Shown: one piece after another, positions 33,263-41,798 of the stretch
Position numbering within the stretch: the stretch's first letter is position 1
Layout: every line of letters begins with the position of its first letter
NCBI RefSeq assembly: GCF_003261635.1
Contig: NZ_QFXK01000010.1
Coordinates: 1 to 64,000, forward strand
DNA from: Kribbella monticola
GTDB lineage: Bacteria; Actinomycetota; Actinomycetes; Propionibacteriales; Kribbellaceae
Reading direction: 5' to 3'
DNA: 64,000 bases
Translations under genes and position numbers: made by a program
The notes under the pieces: generated by a model
What the model was told of the DNA's origin: nothing
Database searches by the model: none
The model's input: only the letters and a program-made list of their open reading frames with translations

Positions 33263-34696
33263 TCAGCCGAGGTAGTCGCGCCAGGGGCCGGTGATGGCCA
33301 GCGTGATACCGGGCGTCTGGATGTTGACGAACAGCACCTTGCCGTCCGCGGAGAAGGTCGGCCCGGTGAACTCGGAGTCGTTCAGCATGTTCCGGGCGAT
33401 CGCGTACGTCGGGCCGCCCGGCGTCGCGCTCAGCACGTGGCTGCTCGCGTTGCCGTCCTCGGCGAGGATCAGCGAGCCCCACGGGGTGACGGTGACGTTG
33501 TCCGGCCCGTCGAAGTTCAGGTCCGCGTAGCCGACACCGTTCTCCGCCGCCGGGTTCGACGGGAAGTACGTGACCAGCTGGATGGTCTTCGACTTGTAGT
33601 TGTAGAACCAGACCATGCCGTCGTGCGGTACGGCGTCGGCCGGCACATCCGTCGTACCGGACTTGGCGTAGGAGTTCACGACGTAAACGCCGTCGTGGGT
33701 TCCGTAGACGCCCTCGAACTTCTTGCCGCGGGTGACCTGGCCGTCGGTGAACTGCTTGCGGGTCGACACGGTGACCGCGTCGCGGTCCGGCACCGGCACC
33801 CACGCGACCCGGAACGGCCGCAGCAACTGGGCCGAGGTCAGGTAGGCGACGTCCGGGATCGGCTTGCCGTCGTCACCCAGGATGGCCATCGCCTCGAGCT
33901 TGCCGAAGCCGGCGTTCTGCAGGTCCTTCCAGCTTTCCTTGCCGAGCCGGTAACCGGCCGGGGCGCTCCAGCGGTAGAACGATCCGTTCGGGCCCGACGC
34001 GTCCTCGGACAGGTAGATGTGCTGCCGGTCCTGGTCGATCGCGAGCGCCTCGTGGGCGTAGCGGCCGAGGGCCTTGAGCGGCACGGGGTGAGCGGTCTTG
34101 CCGTCACCCCAGACCTCGAACACGTAGCCGTGGTCCTTCAGCCGGGTCGTGCCGTTGGCCTTGTTCTCGGTCTCCTCGCACGTCATCCAGGTGCCCCAAG
34201 GAGTGGGGCCGCCGGCGCAGTTGGTCAGGGTGCCGGAGATGCCGACCCACTCACCGTGGTTCTTGCCGTCGCAGTCGACGGAGATCACGGTGCAGCCACC
34301 GGCCGCGCCGACACCCTCGTCGTACACGGTGCCCGGGATCTGCGGTACGCCGAGAGCGGAGTTCGCGCCGATCTCGTGGTTCTGGATCAGCGTGTAGCTC
34401 CTGGGGCCGGCCGCGAAGACCGCCGTACCGTCGTGCAGCTCCGGGGTCGGCTGGCCGCTCTTCAGCTTGGTCTCGCCGGCCCGGGTGACGACGGTGTACT
34501 TGAAGCCCGGCGGCAGCGCGAGCAGACCCTGGGGGTCGTCCATCAGCGGCGGGAACGGGCGGTTCGTCGGGTACGGCCGCGAGGCGGGCGCGGGCGTGGC
34601 CTCGGCGAGCGAGGGGACGGCGCCGACGGCGGCGAATCCGACACCCGTGGCGCCGACGGCGGCACCCCGCAGGACGGAACGGCGATCGAGGGACAT
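33263..34696 (-). CDS. PhoX/DUF839-family secreted phosphatase-like protein (Tat)
   Basis: 477 residues. A Tat signal (MSLDRRSVLRGAAVGATGVG) precedes a six-bladed beta-propeller of the PhoX/DUF839 type: YTLIQNHEIGANSA, TPWGTWMTCEETE, HEALAIDQDRQHIYLSEDASGPNGSFYRW, TPWGSLILAEDG. PhoX enzymes are calcium- and iron-dependent alkaline phosphatases; the glutamate and Cys/Glu pair in TCEET are in place. AAGGAG precedes the ATG at 34696. No phosphate-starvation operator could be confirmed in the 259-bp gap upstream, which otherwise holds nothing I recognise. Confidence 0.88.
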   Translation of the reverse strand: MSLDRRSVLRGAAVGATGVGFAAVGAVPSLAEATPAPASRPYPTNRPFPPLMDDPQGLLALPPGFKYTVVTRAGETKLKSGQPTPELHDGTAVFAAGPRSYTLIQNHEIGANSALGVPQIPGTVYDEGVGAAGGCTVISVDCDGKNHGEWVGISGTLTNCAGGPTPWGTWMTCEETENKANGTTRLKDHGYVFEVWGDGKTAHPVPLKALGRYAHEALAIDQDRQHIYLSEDASGPNGSFYRWSAPAGYRLGKESWKDLQNAGFGKLEAMAILGDDGKPIPDVAYLTSAQLLRPFRVAWVPVPDRDAVTVSTRKQFTDGQVTRGKKFEGVYGTHDGVYVVNSYAKSGTTDVPADAVPHDGMVWFYNYKSKTIQLVTYFPSNPAAENGVGYADLNFDGPDNVTVTPWGSLILAEDGNASSHVLSATPGGPTYAIARNMLNDSEFTGPTFSADGKVLFVNIQTPGITLAITGPWRDYLG

Positions 34697-34955
34697 GGCG
34701 GAGCTCCTTGCATTGAAGTCGGTCGTACTGCGGCCTGATCCTTCACGGCACCGGCGGCCCGCAGGCAAACACCATCTGAACAATCACCGCTGCCCACCGT
34801 TCATCATTCTGTGTTATCGGCTGACTACAACGTGTATGACCTGCCCCGGCCCCCGGGGTGAGTGCGCCAGGGTGTTCTACGGGCGCGGGCTCGGCGGCGG
34901 CCGGGGGAGTGTGGAGCTGAATCGAAACGTTCCTCACCAGCGGAAGGGTTTTCTC

Positions 34956-35975
34956 ATGTCGACCAGCAGTTCCCACGGTCAAAGCCGGCGGCAGTTCCTG
35001 CGGACCACCGGGGTCGCGGCGCTTGCGGCAGGCGGGGTCCCAGCAGTGACAGCCGGCACCGCCTATGCGACCAAGGGTCGTCCGTTCGGGCCCGTGCGGC
35101 AGGTCGTGGCGGGTGTTCTCGATGTCGGGTACGTCGAGCTCGGGCCGGCGCGCGGTACACCCGTCGTACTGCTGCACGGCTTCCCGTACGACATCCACAG
35201 CTTCGAGCGGGTCGCGCCGCTGCTCGCCGCGCGCGGCTACCGCGTCATCGTGCCGTACCTGAGAGGCCACGGCAGTACGACGTTCCGCTCGGCGTCCACC
35301 CCGCGCCACGTCGACCAGGCCGCCTTCGCGCTCGACCTGCTCGCGCTGATGGACGTGCTCGGGATCGAACGCGCGGTACTGGCCGGCTTCGACTGGGGAT
35401 CGCGGACCGCGGACATCGTCGCCGCGTTGTGGCCGGAGCGGGTCAAAGCGCTGGTGTCGGTGACCGGCTATCTGATTACCAATCTGGCGGCGAACCTGAT
35501 GCCGCTCCCGCCCGCGGCCGAGAACGCCTGGTGGTACCAGTACTACTTCGCCACCGAGCGAGGGGCGAAAGGGCTGCACCTGTACAAGCGCGAACTCGGT
35601 GAATTCATCTGGAAGTTCAACTCACCGACGTGGAACTTCGCCGCCTCTACTTACGAACGCACCGCGGCCGCCTTCGACAACCCGGACTACGAAGCCATTG
35701 TCATCGGCAACTATCGGTGGCGGCAGAGCCTGCTGCCACCCGAGCCGGAGTACGCCGCGCTGGAAGCCGAGCTCCAGAACGCCCCGAAGATCGCGGTGCC
35801 GACGATCACCGTCGACGGCAAGCACGACCCGTTCACGCCCGCCGGCAACGGCAGTTCGTACCGCGACCACTTCACCGGCAAGTACCAGCACCGCACCTTC
35901 GACGTCGGCCACAACGTCCCCCAAGAGGCCCCGCACGACTTCGCGCGTGCAGTGATCGACGCCGATCGCCTCTGA
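34956..35975 (+). CDS. Tat-exported alpha/beta hydrolase
   Basis: 339 residues. A Tat signal (SRRQFLRTTGVAALAAGGV) is followed by an alpha/beta hydrolase fold: VVLLHGFPYDIHSFERVAPLLAARGYRVIVPYLRGHGST, the nucleophile elbow AGFDWGSRTA with Asp in place of Ser (epoxide-hydrolase or dehalogenase style), VDGKHDPF and the His in FDVGHNVPQEAP. The Asp nucleophile suggests an epoxide hydrolase/haloalkane dehalogenase-like reaction rather than an esterase (family knowledge). GGAAGGG precedes the ATG. Confidence 0.88.
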   Translation: MSTSSSHGQSRRQFLRTTGVAALAAGGVPAVTAGTAYATKGRPFGPVRQVVAGVLDVGYVELGPARGTPVVLLHGFPYDIHSFERVAPLLAARGYRVIVPYLRGHGSTTFRSASTPRHVDQAAFALDLLALMDVLGIERAVLAGFDWGSRTADIVAALWPERVKALVSVTGYLITNLAANLMPLPPAAENAWWYQYYFATERGAKGLHLYKRELGEFIWKFNSPTWNFAASTYERTAAAFDNPDYEAIVIGNYRWRQSLLPPEPEYAALEAELQNAPKIAVPTITVDGKHDPFTPAGNGSSYRDHFTGKYQHRTFDVGHNVPQEAPHDFARAVIDADRL

Positions 35976-36002
35976 CGAAATCGCCTTGTTCTGCAGGGAA
36001 AG

Positions 36003-36036
36003 GCGACGGCCCCGGATCATCGTCCGGGGCCGTCGC
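36003..36036. terminator. 14-bp stem hairpin terminator between convergent genes
   Basis: GCGACGGCCCCGGA (36003-36016) pairs exactly with 36023-36036 around a 6-nt loop. It is placed between the hydrolase stop (35975) and the tannase-family stop (36048), so it can end both transcripts. Confidence 0.85.
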
Positions 36037-36047
36037 TGCGCAGTTGG

Positions 36048-37619
36048 TCAGGGCGTGATGCAGTGGGAGTTGTGGCTGACCATCGGATAGCGGCAGATGT
36101 CGCGGGTGGTCGTGCCGTCCGGCGATGTCACCGGCAGGGTGGCCGGTGCTTCACCCTTCTCGACCCAGTTGACCAAGGCGTCGAGGTCGGCGCCCGGATC
36201 GACCAGGGGACCGGTGCTGTAGAGCTTCGTGCCGCAGTGATCGACACCCGGCAGCAGGAACAGCCGGTAGAAGTCGTCCACGCGCTTGGTTCCGCCGAAG
36301 AAGGCGTCGACCTGCCGGCGGTAGTGGACGGTGCCTAGGGTCGGGATCAGCTGGTCGGACTGACCGTGCCAGGTCAGCAGCTTGCCGCCGGCCTTGGCGA
36401 ACTTCGACAGGTTGGGGTTGTTGTCGGCGATGACAGCGTCGTACTGCGTGGTCGCCGAGGTGAACAGTCGCTCGAAGGACGCGTAGGTGAGCTTGGTGCT
36501 GTCGAACGACGGGTTCTTCGTCACGAAGTACTTGGCCCACTGGTCCGGAACGGTGAACGGCTTGTTGTAAGAGGCAATGAAGTCGAAGGACGAGCCCTTG
36601 TTCTGGCCGAACCAGAGCTTCCTGCCCCACGGCGTGACCGGGCCGGCCCAGAGCTTGTTGACAGCGACGGCGAGCGCCTTGCTGATGGTGAGTTCCTTGC
36701 CGTCGCAGAGCACCTTCGTGCCGATCAGCCGACGCGTGTCCCAGGTGCAGTTCGACGGGTTGTCGATGACGCCGTCCTTGACCCCGTCGAGAGGATCACA
36801 GGCAGCCACCGCGGCGTTGGTGAACGCGTCCAGTTCGCACTTGGTCGGTGCGACGTGCTCCTCGTTGAAGACCGCTTGCGACCACAGAGTGGCGATCTCG
36901 AACCGGTTCCAGTCGACCGCGGGCGCGTTGGCGAGGATGCCCTGGAAGTCGGTCGGGTAGTACTCGGCTTCGGCGTACCCCTGGCGGCCGCCGGTCGAGC
37001 AACCCGTGAAGTACGAGTAGCTCGCGGCGCGCTGGTAGAACTTCGCCGTCACGTCCTTGCCGATCACGGCGAGGTCGTGCACCGAGCGGGACGCGAAGTC
37101 GGTGAGCAGACCGGTATTGGTCTTGCCGTCCGCGGTGAGCCCCCAACTGGCGTCGAGGCCGTCCTTGACGCCCGCGTCGGTGGCCGCGCCGACGTACCCC
37201 TTCTTGACGGCGCCGATCAGCGGGATGCTGAGTTCGCTGATGTCGCCGGCCGAGTAGCCGCTGCCGCCGGTCGCCTGGAACCGGCCGTTCCAGTTGTTCG
37301 GGTCCTGGGGGAGGGAGATCTTGACGGTGACGGTGTCGTTCGCGCCGGGATGGGTCACGACGACGCGGACGTCACACCAGGCCGGTACGTCGGTGATCGG
37401 GTCGGCGGGTGGGTAGGCGTTCGGGAAGGTGAAGTCGCCGCCCGGCCTGGCCACGGCGTCGACCGACACCACCTTCGTGCCGGAAGGCGCGGCGACCGGG
37501 ACGGGGGAGCAGGTTGTCGTAGCGGCGGTGTTGTCGGCCGCGGCACTGGACGCTACGGGAAGGATGATCGCGGCGGCGGGCACCACCGCAGCGATCAGCA
37601 TGATCAGGGGTCGCTTCAT
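36048..37619 (-). CDS. Secreted tannase/feruloyl esterase family protein
   Basis: 523 residues with a Sec signal (MKRPLIMLIAAVVPAAAIILPVASSAAA). The family motifs are in order: CDVRVVVTHPGANDTVTVKISLP, the nucleophile GCSTGGRQGYAEAEYYP, a calcium-loop-like CDPLDGVKDGVIDNPSNC, the acid HGQSDQL and the His of GVDHCG. The Cys beside the Ser and the Cys after the His fit the Ser-Cys/His-Cys disulfide typical of tannases. It probably cleaves phenolic esters in plant matter. The start at 37619 puts the signal peptide at the N-terminus. Confidence 0.9.
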   Translation of the reverse strand: MKRPLIMLIAAVVPAAAIILPVASSAAADNTAATTTCSPVPVAAPSGTKVVSVDAVARPGGDFTFPNAYPPADPITDVPAWCDVRVVVTHPGANDTVTVKISLPQDPNNWNGRFQATGGSGYSAGDISELSIPLIGAVKKGYVGAATDAGVKDGLDASWGLTADGKTNTGLLTDFASRSVHDLAVIGKDVTAKFYQRAASYSYFTGCSTGGRQGYAEAEYYPTDFQGILANAPAVDWNRFEIATLWSQAVFNEEHVAPTKCELDAFTNAAVAACDPLDGVKDGVIDNPSNCTWDTRRLIGTKVLCDGKELTISKALAVAVNKLWAGPVTPWGRKLWFGQNKGSSFDFIASYNKPFTVPDQWAKYFVTKNPSFDSTKLTYASFERLFTSATTQYDAVIADNNPNLSKFAKAGGKLLTWHGQSDQLIPTLGTVHYRRQVDAFFGGTKRVDDFYRLFLLPGVDHCGTKLYSTGPLVDPGADLDALVNWVEKGEAPATLPVTSPDGTTTRDICRYPMVSHNSHCITP

Positions 37620-37767
37620 GCCCGCATCCTGACCCGTCAACGACTCCCGTCGCCCCTGTGAGAATCACTGGCCCGCACCCTGGGCACTGCTCCTGGCCGG
37701 TCGCTGAGCCGTCGACGGCGATGGCCGGGGCAGGCGGACGCTGGGGATTAGGGGCATACTGGGGTTG

Positions 37768-37995
37768 ATGGAGCCCTCCCGCGCGACGACGCGTCGTCAC
37801 CTGTCCACGAGTCCCTTCAAGCCTCGGGTGCCCGAGCCGGTCAAGACCTTCGAAGAAGGTGACCGGGTCTCCCACGACAAGGAGGGCCTCGGGCGGATCA
37901 CCGCCGTCGAGGGCACCCACGCGGTCGTCGTCGACCTCGGTGGCGGCAGGTTGCTGCGCGTAGTCTCCCCGTTCGACAAACTCCACCTTCTCTGA
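37768..37995 (+). CDS. Small CarD/KOW-like beta-barrel protein
   Basis: 75 residues. A basic N-terminus is followed by VKTFEEGDRVSHDKEGLGRITAVEGTHAVVVDLGGGRLLRVVSPFDKLHLL, a short SH3-like barrel of the type that opens CarD and TRCF proteins. Similar small proteins are widespread in actinobacteria and unnamed. The ATG at 37768 follows an in-frame TTG, and no clear ribosome binding site is visible, so the transcript may be leaderless. Function unknown. Confidence 0.72.
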   Translation: MEPSRATTRRHLSTSPFKPRVPEPVKTFEEGDRVSHDKEGLGRITAVEGTHAVVVDLGGGRLLRVVSPFDKLHLL

Positions 37996-38043
37996 CATCG
38001 CGTCGCCGGAGTCGCGGAGTACCGCGCCGGGCGATGAAGCCGG

Positions 38044-38718
38044 TCAGAGCAGGCCGGCGTCGTGGAGGCGGTTGGCGATCTGGACCCGGTTGGTGGCCGC
38101 GAACTTGACCATGATGCGGGAGACGTGTGCCTTGACCGTCGCCATGCTGAGGTAGAGCTCCGCGGCGATCTGGGCGTTCGCCTTCCCTTCGCCGACGGCG
38201 ATGGCCACCTCGCGTTCGCGGTCGGTGAGGGTCCCGGTCAGAGCCTGCGCGTCGAGGGCTCGCCGCGGTTCCGGGTCGGTCTCCCGCAACCGAGCGATCA
38301 GCTGGGCGGTCACGCTGGGGGAGAGCATGTGGTCGCCGGCCGCCACCTTGTGGACGGCCGCGACGATCTCTGCGGGTGGGGTGTGCTTGAGCAGGAACCC
38401 ACTCGCGCCATCGCGAAGCGCACGTAGTACGTAGTCGTCGGCGTCGAAGGTCGTCAGCACGATCACCTTGGGTGGCGCCGGCCGGCTCATCAGCCGGCTG
38501 AGCGCCTCGAGACCGTCCAGGCGCGGCATCCGGATGTCCAGCAGTACGACGTCCGGCGCCACCCGCGCGACCAGGTCGAGCCCGGCCTGACCGTCGTCCG
38601 CTTCGCCGGCCAGCTCGATCCCGGCGTCGTCGCGCAGGATCATCGCGAGGGCGGTCCGTACCAGCGCGTCGTCGTCGACGATCACGACGCGGATCGGGTC
38701 ACCGGCAGCTTCGGTCAT
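38044..38718 (-). CDS. NarL-family response regulator
   Basis: 224 residues. The receiver has acidic D15-D17 (VVIVDDDALVR), phosphoacceptor D61 (VVLLDIRMP) and TTFDADDYV. The LuxR HTH is LTDREREVAIAVGEGKANAQIAAELYLSMATVKAHVSRIM. The ATG at 38718 overlaps the kinase stop (ATGA). It forms a two-component system with the kinase, divergent from an ABC exporter that is its likely target. Confidence 0.93.
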   Translation of the reverse strand: MTEAAGDPIRVVIVDDDALVRTALAMILRDDAGIELAGEADDGQAGLDLVARVAPDVVLLDIRMPRLDGLEALSRLMSRPAPPKVIVLTTFDADDYVLRALRDGASGFLLKHTPPAEIVAAVHKVAAGDHMLSPSVTAQLIARLRETDPEPRRALDAQALTGTLTDREREVAIAVGEGKANAQIAAELYLSMATVKAHVSRIMVKFAATNRVQIANRLHDAGLL

Positions 38719-39914
38719 GCCGGCCACGGTAGCCAGGCGCGGACCACGAAGTCTCCATCGGCGCTCGTGTGCTCGAGGCGGCCACCGATCAGTTCGGCGC
38801 GCTCGGTGAGCCCGAGCAGGCCGAGACCCGAGCCGGGCGTAGTAGTCACCGCGGCGCCAAGTCGCAGCGGATTGCGTACCTCCAGCATCAGCTGCCCACC
38901 CGGCCGCCCGCTCAGCGTGACGTCGACGGCCGTGTCCGGTGCGTGCTTACGGGCATTGGTCAAGCTTTCCTGGACCATCCTGTACGCGTTGCGGCCGACC
39001 GCCTCGGGCGCGTCAGCCAGGTTCTCGATCTGGTTGTGCAGCCGGACTCTCGCGCCCGATCCGGTGGCCTCCCGGACCAGCGCCGGCAGGTCGACGAGCG
39101 TCGGTTGCGGCGGCTCCGGTGGCGCGTCCGGTTCGAGCGTCCGCAGTACGCCGAGGATCTCGTGCAGATCGTCGAGGGCTCGATGGGCGCTCTGCCGGGT
39201 GATTGCCGCCGCGTTGGCCACTTCGTCGTCGCTCAGACTGCGGCAGTACTCCAGTGCGCCCGCGTGCAACGCGACCAGCGACAGGCGATGGGCCAGTACG
39301 TCGTGCATCTCTCGCGCGATCCGGGCCCGCTCGGTGACGTGGGCCTGCTGGACGCGCAGATCCTGCTCGCGTTCGGCGCGATCGGCTCGCTCGCGCAGCG
39401 TTGCGAGGAGGTCTCGCCGAGCCCCGACATACATGCCGATCGCGATGACCGCGCTCACAAAGACCAGGGTGAACGTCACCGAGATCGCCAGGCCCTCCTG
39501 GCCGGGCTGGGTCTCGAAGTACACGATCGAGGCGACCAGTCCCACCACCGCCAGCGGCACGATCTCGGGCCACTTCCGTCGCGTCGCCAGGGACAAGGCA
39601 GTGACGACCACCGCTCCCGATGCCGCGGACGAAAGGGCCCCGATCGCGCTCACCAGCAGGGCGACCGGCAACGGATAACGCCGGCGCCAGCGCATCAACA
39701 CGACGCTGGCGACGCCGAGGCAGAGGTCGAAGACGAGATACGGCCGGAGGACCCAGTCGTAGGCGTTGGCGAGGGTTGCCACCCAGAAGACGGCGCCTGC
39801 GATGACGGCGAAGAGGTAGCGCCACCTCGACTGCCAACGGGTCAGCGGAGGTGGTGGCGCGGCTTCGTAGGCGTCCACGAGCTCACCGTACGGGACCTGG
39901 CCGTTCCGAGGCAC
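38715..39914 (-). CDS. Sensor histidine kinase (HisKA_3)
   Basis: 399 residues. Several hydrophobic segments lie between residues 30 and 165 with no large external loop, followed by a coiled linker and HisKA_3 with H204 in ARIAREMHDVLAHRLSLVALHAGALEY. A reduced HATPase domain follows (RNAYRMVQESLTNARKHAP, GSGLGLLGLTERAELIGG). Such DesK-like intramembrane sensors often detect membrane or antibiotic stress. The GTG at 39914 is used; a GTG at 39878 is also possible. Confidence 0.9.
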   Translation of the reverse strand: MPRNGQVPYGELVDAYEAAPPPPLTRWQSRWRYLFAVIAGAVFWVATLANAYDWVLRPYLVFDLCLGVASVVLMRWRRRYPLPVALLVSAIGALSSAASGAVVVTALSLATRRKWPEIVPLAVVGLVASIVYFETQPGQEGLAISVTFTLVFVSAVIAIGMYVGARRDLLATLRERADRAEREQDLRVQQAHVTERARIAREMHDVLAHRLSLVALHAGALEYCRSLSDDEVANAAAITRQSAHRALDDLHEILGVLRTLEPDAPPEPPQPTLVDLPALVREATGSGARVRLHNQIENLADAPEAVGRNAYRMVQESLTNARKHAPDTAVDVTLSGRPGGQLMLEVRNPLRLGAAVTTTPGSGLGLLGLTERAELIGGRLEHTSADGDFVVRAWLPWPA

Positions 39915-40032
39915 AGACCGCGGTCGGGGGCCGACCCCCTACTACGGGCTACCCCGAGGTCTGGTCCGTGGTCTGCGGAGATGGCACTGCGACTGATGTG
40001 CGGAGGCTGCCCTCGGCGCCAGGCTCGACCTC

Positions 40033-40932
40033 ATGATCACAGTCGAAGAACTCAGCAAGCGGTACGGCGCGTACCAGTCCGTCGACCGCGTCTCATTCCA
40101 GGCACGACCGGGATCCGTCACCGGGTTCCTCGGTCCCAACGGAGCCGGCAAGTCGACCACGATGCGGATGATGACCGGCCTGACGCCGCCGTCCGGGGGC
40201 CGCAGCACGATCCTCGGTGTCCCGTACGCCGACCTGCCCAACCCGGGTCGCCATGTCGGCGTGCTTCTTGACGCCTCCGCCCAGCACGCCGGCCGCACCG
40301 GCCGCGAGATCCTCCGGCTCGGCGCGCTGTTGATGGGCCTTCACCGGCAACGGGTGGAGGAGTCGCTCGAGCTGGTCGGCCTGTCCGATGACGAGGGTGA
40401 CCGCCGGGTCGGCAACTACTCCCTCGGCATGCGGCAGCGGCTCGGCATCGCCCACGCGCTGCTCGGCGATCCGCAGGTGCTGATCCTGGACGAACCCGCG
40501 AACGGCCTCGACCCGGCCGGTATCCACTGGATGCGCGGACTGCTGAAAGGCTTCGCGGACCGTGGCGGGACAGTCCTGCTGTCCTCGCACCTGCTGCACG
40601 AGATCGAGATCATCGCCGACCATCTGGTCGTCATCGGCCGCGGCGTGATCGTTGCCGACGGCACCAAAGCCGACCTTCTGGACGCCGCCGGAACCCTGGT
40701 CCGCGGGCTCGATCCGGCTGCCTTGGCGACCTGCCTCGACGCGGCCGGGCTCAGCTGTCGGCGCACCCACGACGGCGCGTACGTCGTACAGGCCACTCGG
40801 GAGCAGGTCGCCGCGGCCACCGCGCAGTACGGCGTTGTGGTGACCGAGTTGCGTGGCGCGGACGGCGCCGGACTCGAGGAAATGTTCTTGCAGCTCACCG
40901 CCGACGACGCACGAGAGAAGGTCACCGCATGA
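40033..40932 (+). CDS. ABC transporter ATP-binding protein
   Basis: 299 residues: Walker A GPNGAGKST (about residue 35), Q-loop region, signature YSLGMRQRLGIA, Walker B VLILDEPANGLDP and the switch His in LLSSHLLHE. The likeness to DrrA/lantibiotic-type exporters and the presence of one permease suggest export of a drug or peptide. Overlaps the permease gene by 4 bp and is divergent from the two-component genes. Confidence 0.93.
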   Translation: MITVEELSKRYGAYQSVDRVSFQARPGSVTGFLGPNGAGKSTTMRMMTGLTPPSGGRSTILGVPYADLPNPGRHVGVLLDASAQHAGRTGREILRLGALLMGLHRQRVEESLELVGLSDDEGDRRVGNYSLGMRQRLGIAHALLGDPQVLILDEPANGLDPAGIHWMRGLLKGFADRGGTVLLSSHLLHEIEIIADHLVVIGRGVIVADGTKADLLDAAGTLVRGLDPAALATCLDAAGLSCRRTHDGAYVVQATREQVAAATAQYGVVVTELRGADGAGLEEMFLQLTADDAREKVTA

Positions 40933-41726
40933 GTACCGCGACTTCGTCCGACCTGATGGTTTCCCCCGATCCGACGGTGACAGCCGTCCCGTTCAACCGC
41001 CTGCTGCGAGTCGAGCTGCGCAAGCTCGTCGACACCCGCGCAGGGTTCTGGCTGCTCATTTCCATCGGCTTGATCACGGTGGCGGTCATCGCCGTGTTCC
41101 TGTTCGTCGCCGATCCGGACCAGTTGACGTTCCTGAACTTCGTCGGTGCGGCCGCGACGCCGCAGAGCATCCTGCTTCCTGTGCTCGGGATTCTCGCGGT
41201 CACGGCCGAGTGGAGTCAGCGCACCGGCCTGGTCACCTTCACCCTCGAACCGAGCCGCCTGCGGATCGCCGTCGCCAAGCTGCTCGCCGTGACGCTGGTC
41301 GGGTTGGCAGCGGTGGTCGTCGCGCTCGGTGTGGCCGCGCTCAGCAACGTGGCCGGCATGGCGTTCCTGGACGGCGCCGGCACCTGGAACGTGGGCGCCG
41401 CCAACGTGCGCGACTTCTTCGCCCTGCAACTTATCGGCATCGTGCAAGGCTTCGCCTTCGGCATGCTGCTGATGAATACAGCGGCCGCGGTCGTCTTGTA
41501 CTACGTACTCCCGATCGCCTGGAACCTCCTCTTCTCGATGGTCGACGCCCTCGGGAAGGTCGCCCCCTGGCTCGACCTCAACACCGCCATGGCCCCCACC
41601 TTCGCCCAGCAAACCCTCAACCCCACCGACTGGGCCCACATCGCGGTCTCCGGCACCCTCTGGGTCCTGATCCCCCTGGCCATCGGCGTAACCCGCCTAC
41701 TCCACCACGAGGTCAAGTCCGCCTGA
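40929..41726 (+). CDS. ABC-2 type permease
   Basis: 265 residues with about six hydrophobic segments and the opening NRLLRVELRKLVDTRAGFWLLISIGLITVAVI typical of ABC-2 permeases. The next part, VTAEWSQRTGLVTFTLEPSRLRIAVAKLLA, is the usual cytoplasmic loop. It pairs with the ATPase before it; the substrate is unknown. A hairpin terminator follows. Confidence 0.9.
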   Translation: MSTATSSDLMVSPDPTVTAVPFNRLLRVELRKLVDTRAGFWLLISIGLITVAVIAVFLFVADPDQLTFLNFVGAAATPQSILLPVLGILAVTAEWSQRTGLVTFTLEPSRLRIAVAKLLAVTLVGLAAVVVALGVAALSNVAGMAFLDGAGTWNVGAANVRDFFALQLIGIVQGFAFGMLLMNTAAAVVLYYVLPIAWNLLFSMVDALGKVAPWLDLNTAMAPTFAQQTLNPTDWAHIAVSGTLWVLIPLAIGVTRLLHHEVKSA

Positions 41727-41755
41727 CCCACCCGAGCCGGACAACTTGCGGGCCG

Positions 41756-41791
41756 CTCCGGTACGCCGTCGCGGCGGGCGGCGTACCGGAG
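41756..41791. terminator. 13-bp hairpin terminator between convergent genes
   Basis: CTCCGGTACGCCG (41756-41768) pairs exactly with CGGCGTACCGGAG (41779-41791), with a 10-nt loop. It lies between the ABC permease stop (41726) and the MFS stop (41799). Confidence 0.8.
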
Positions 41792-41798
41792 GCGGTCG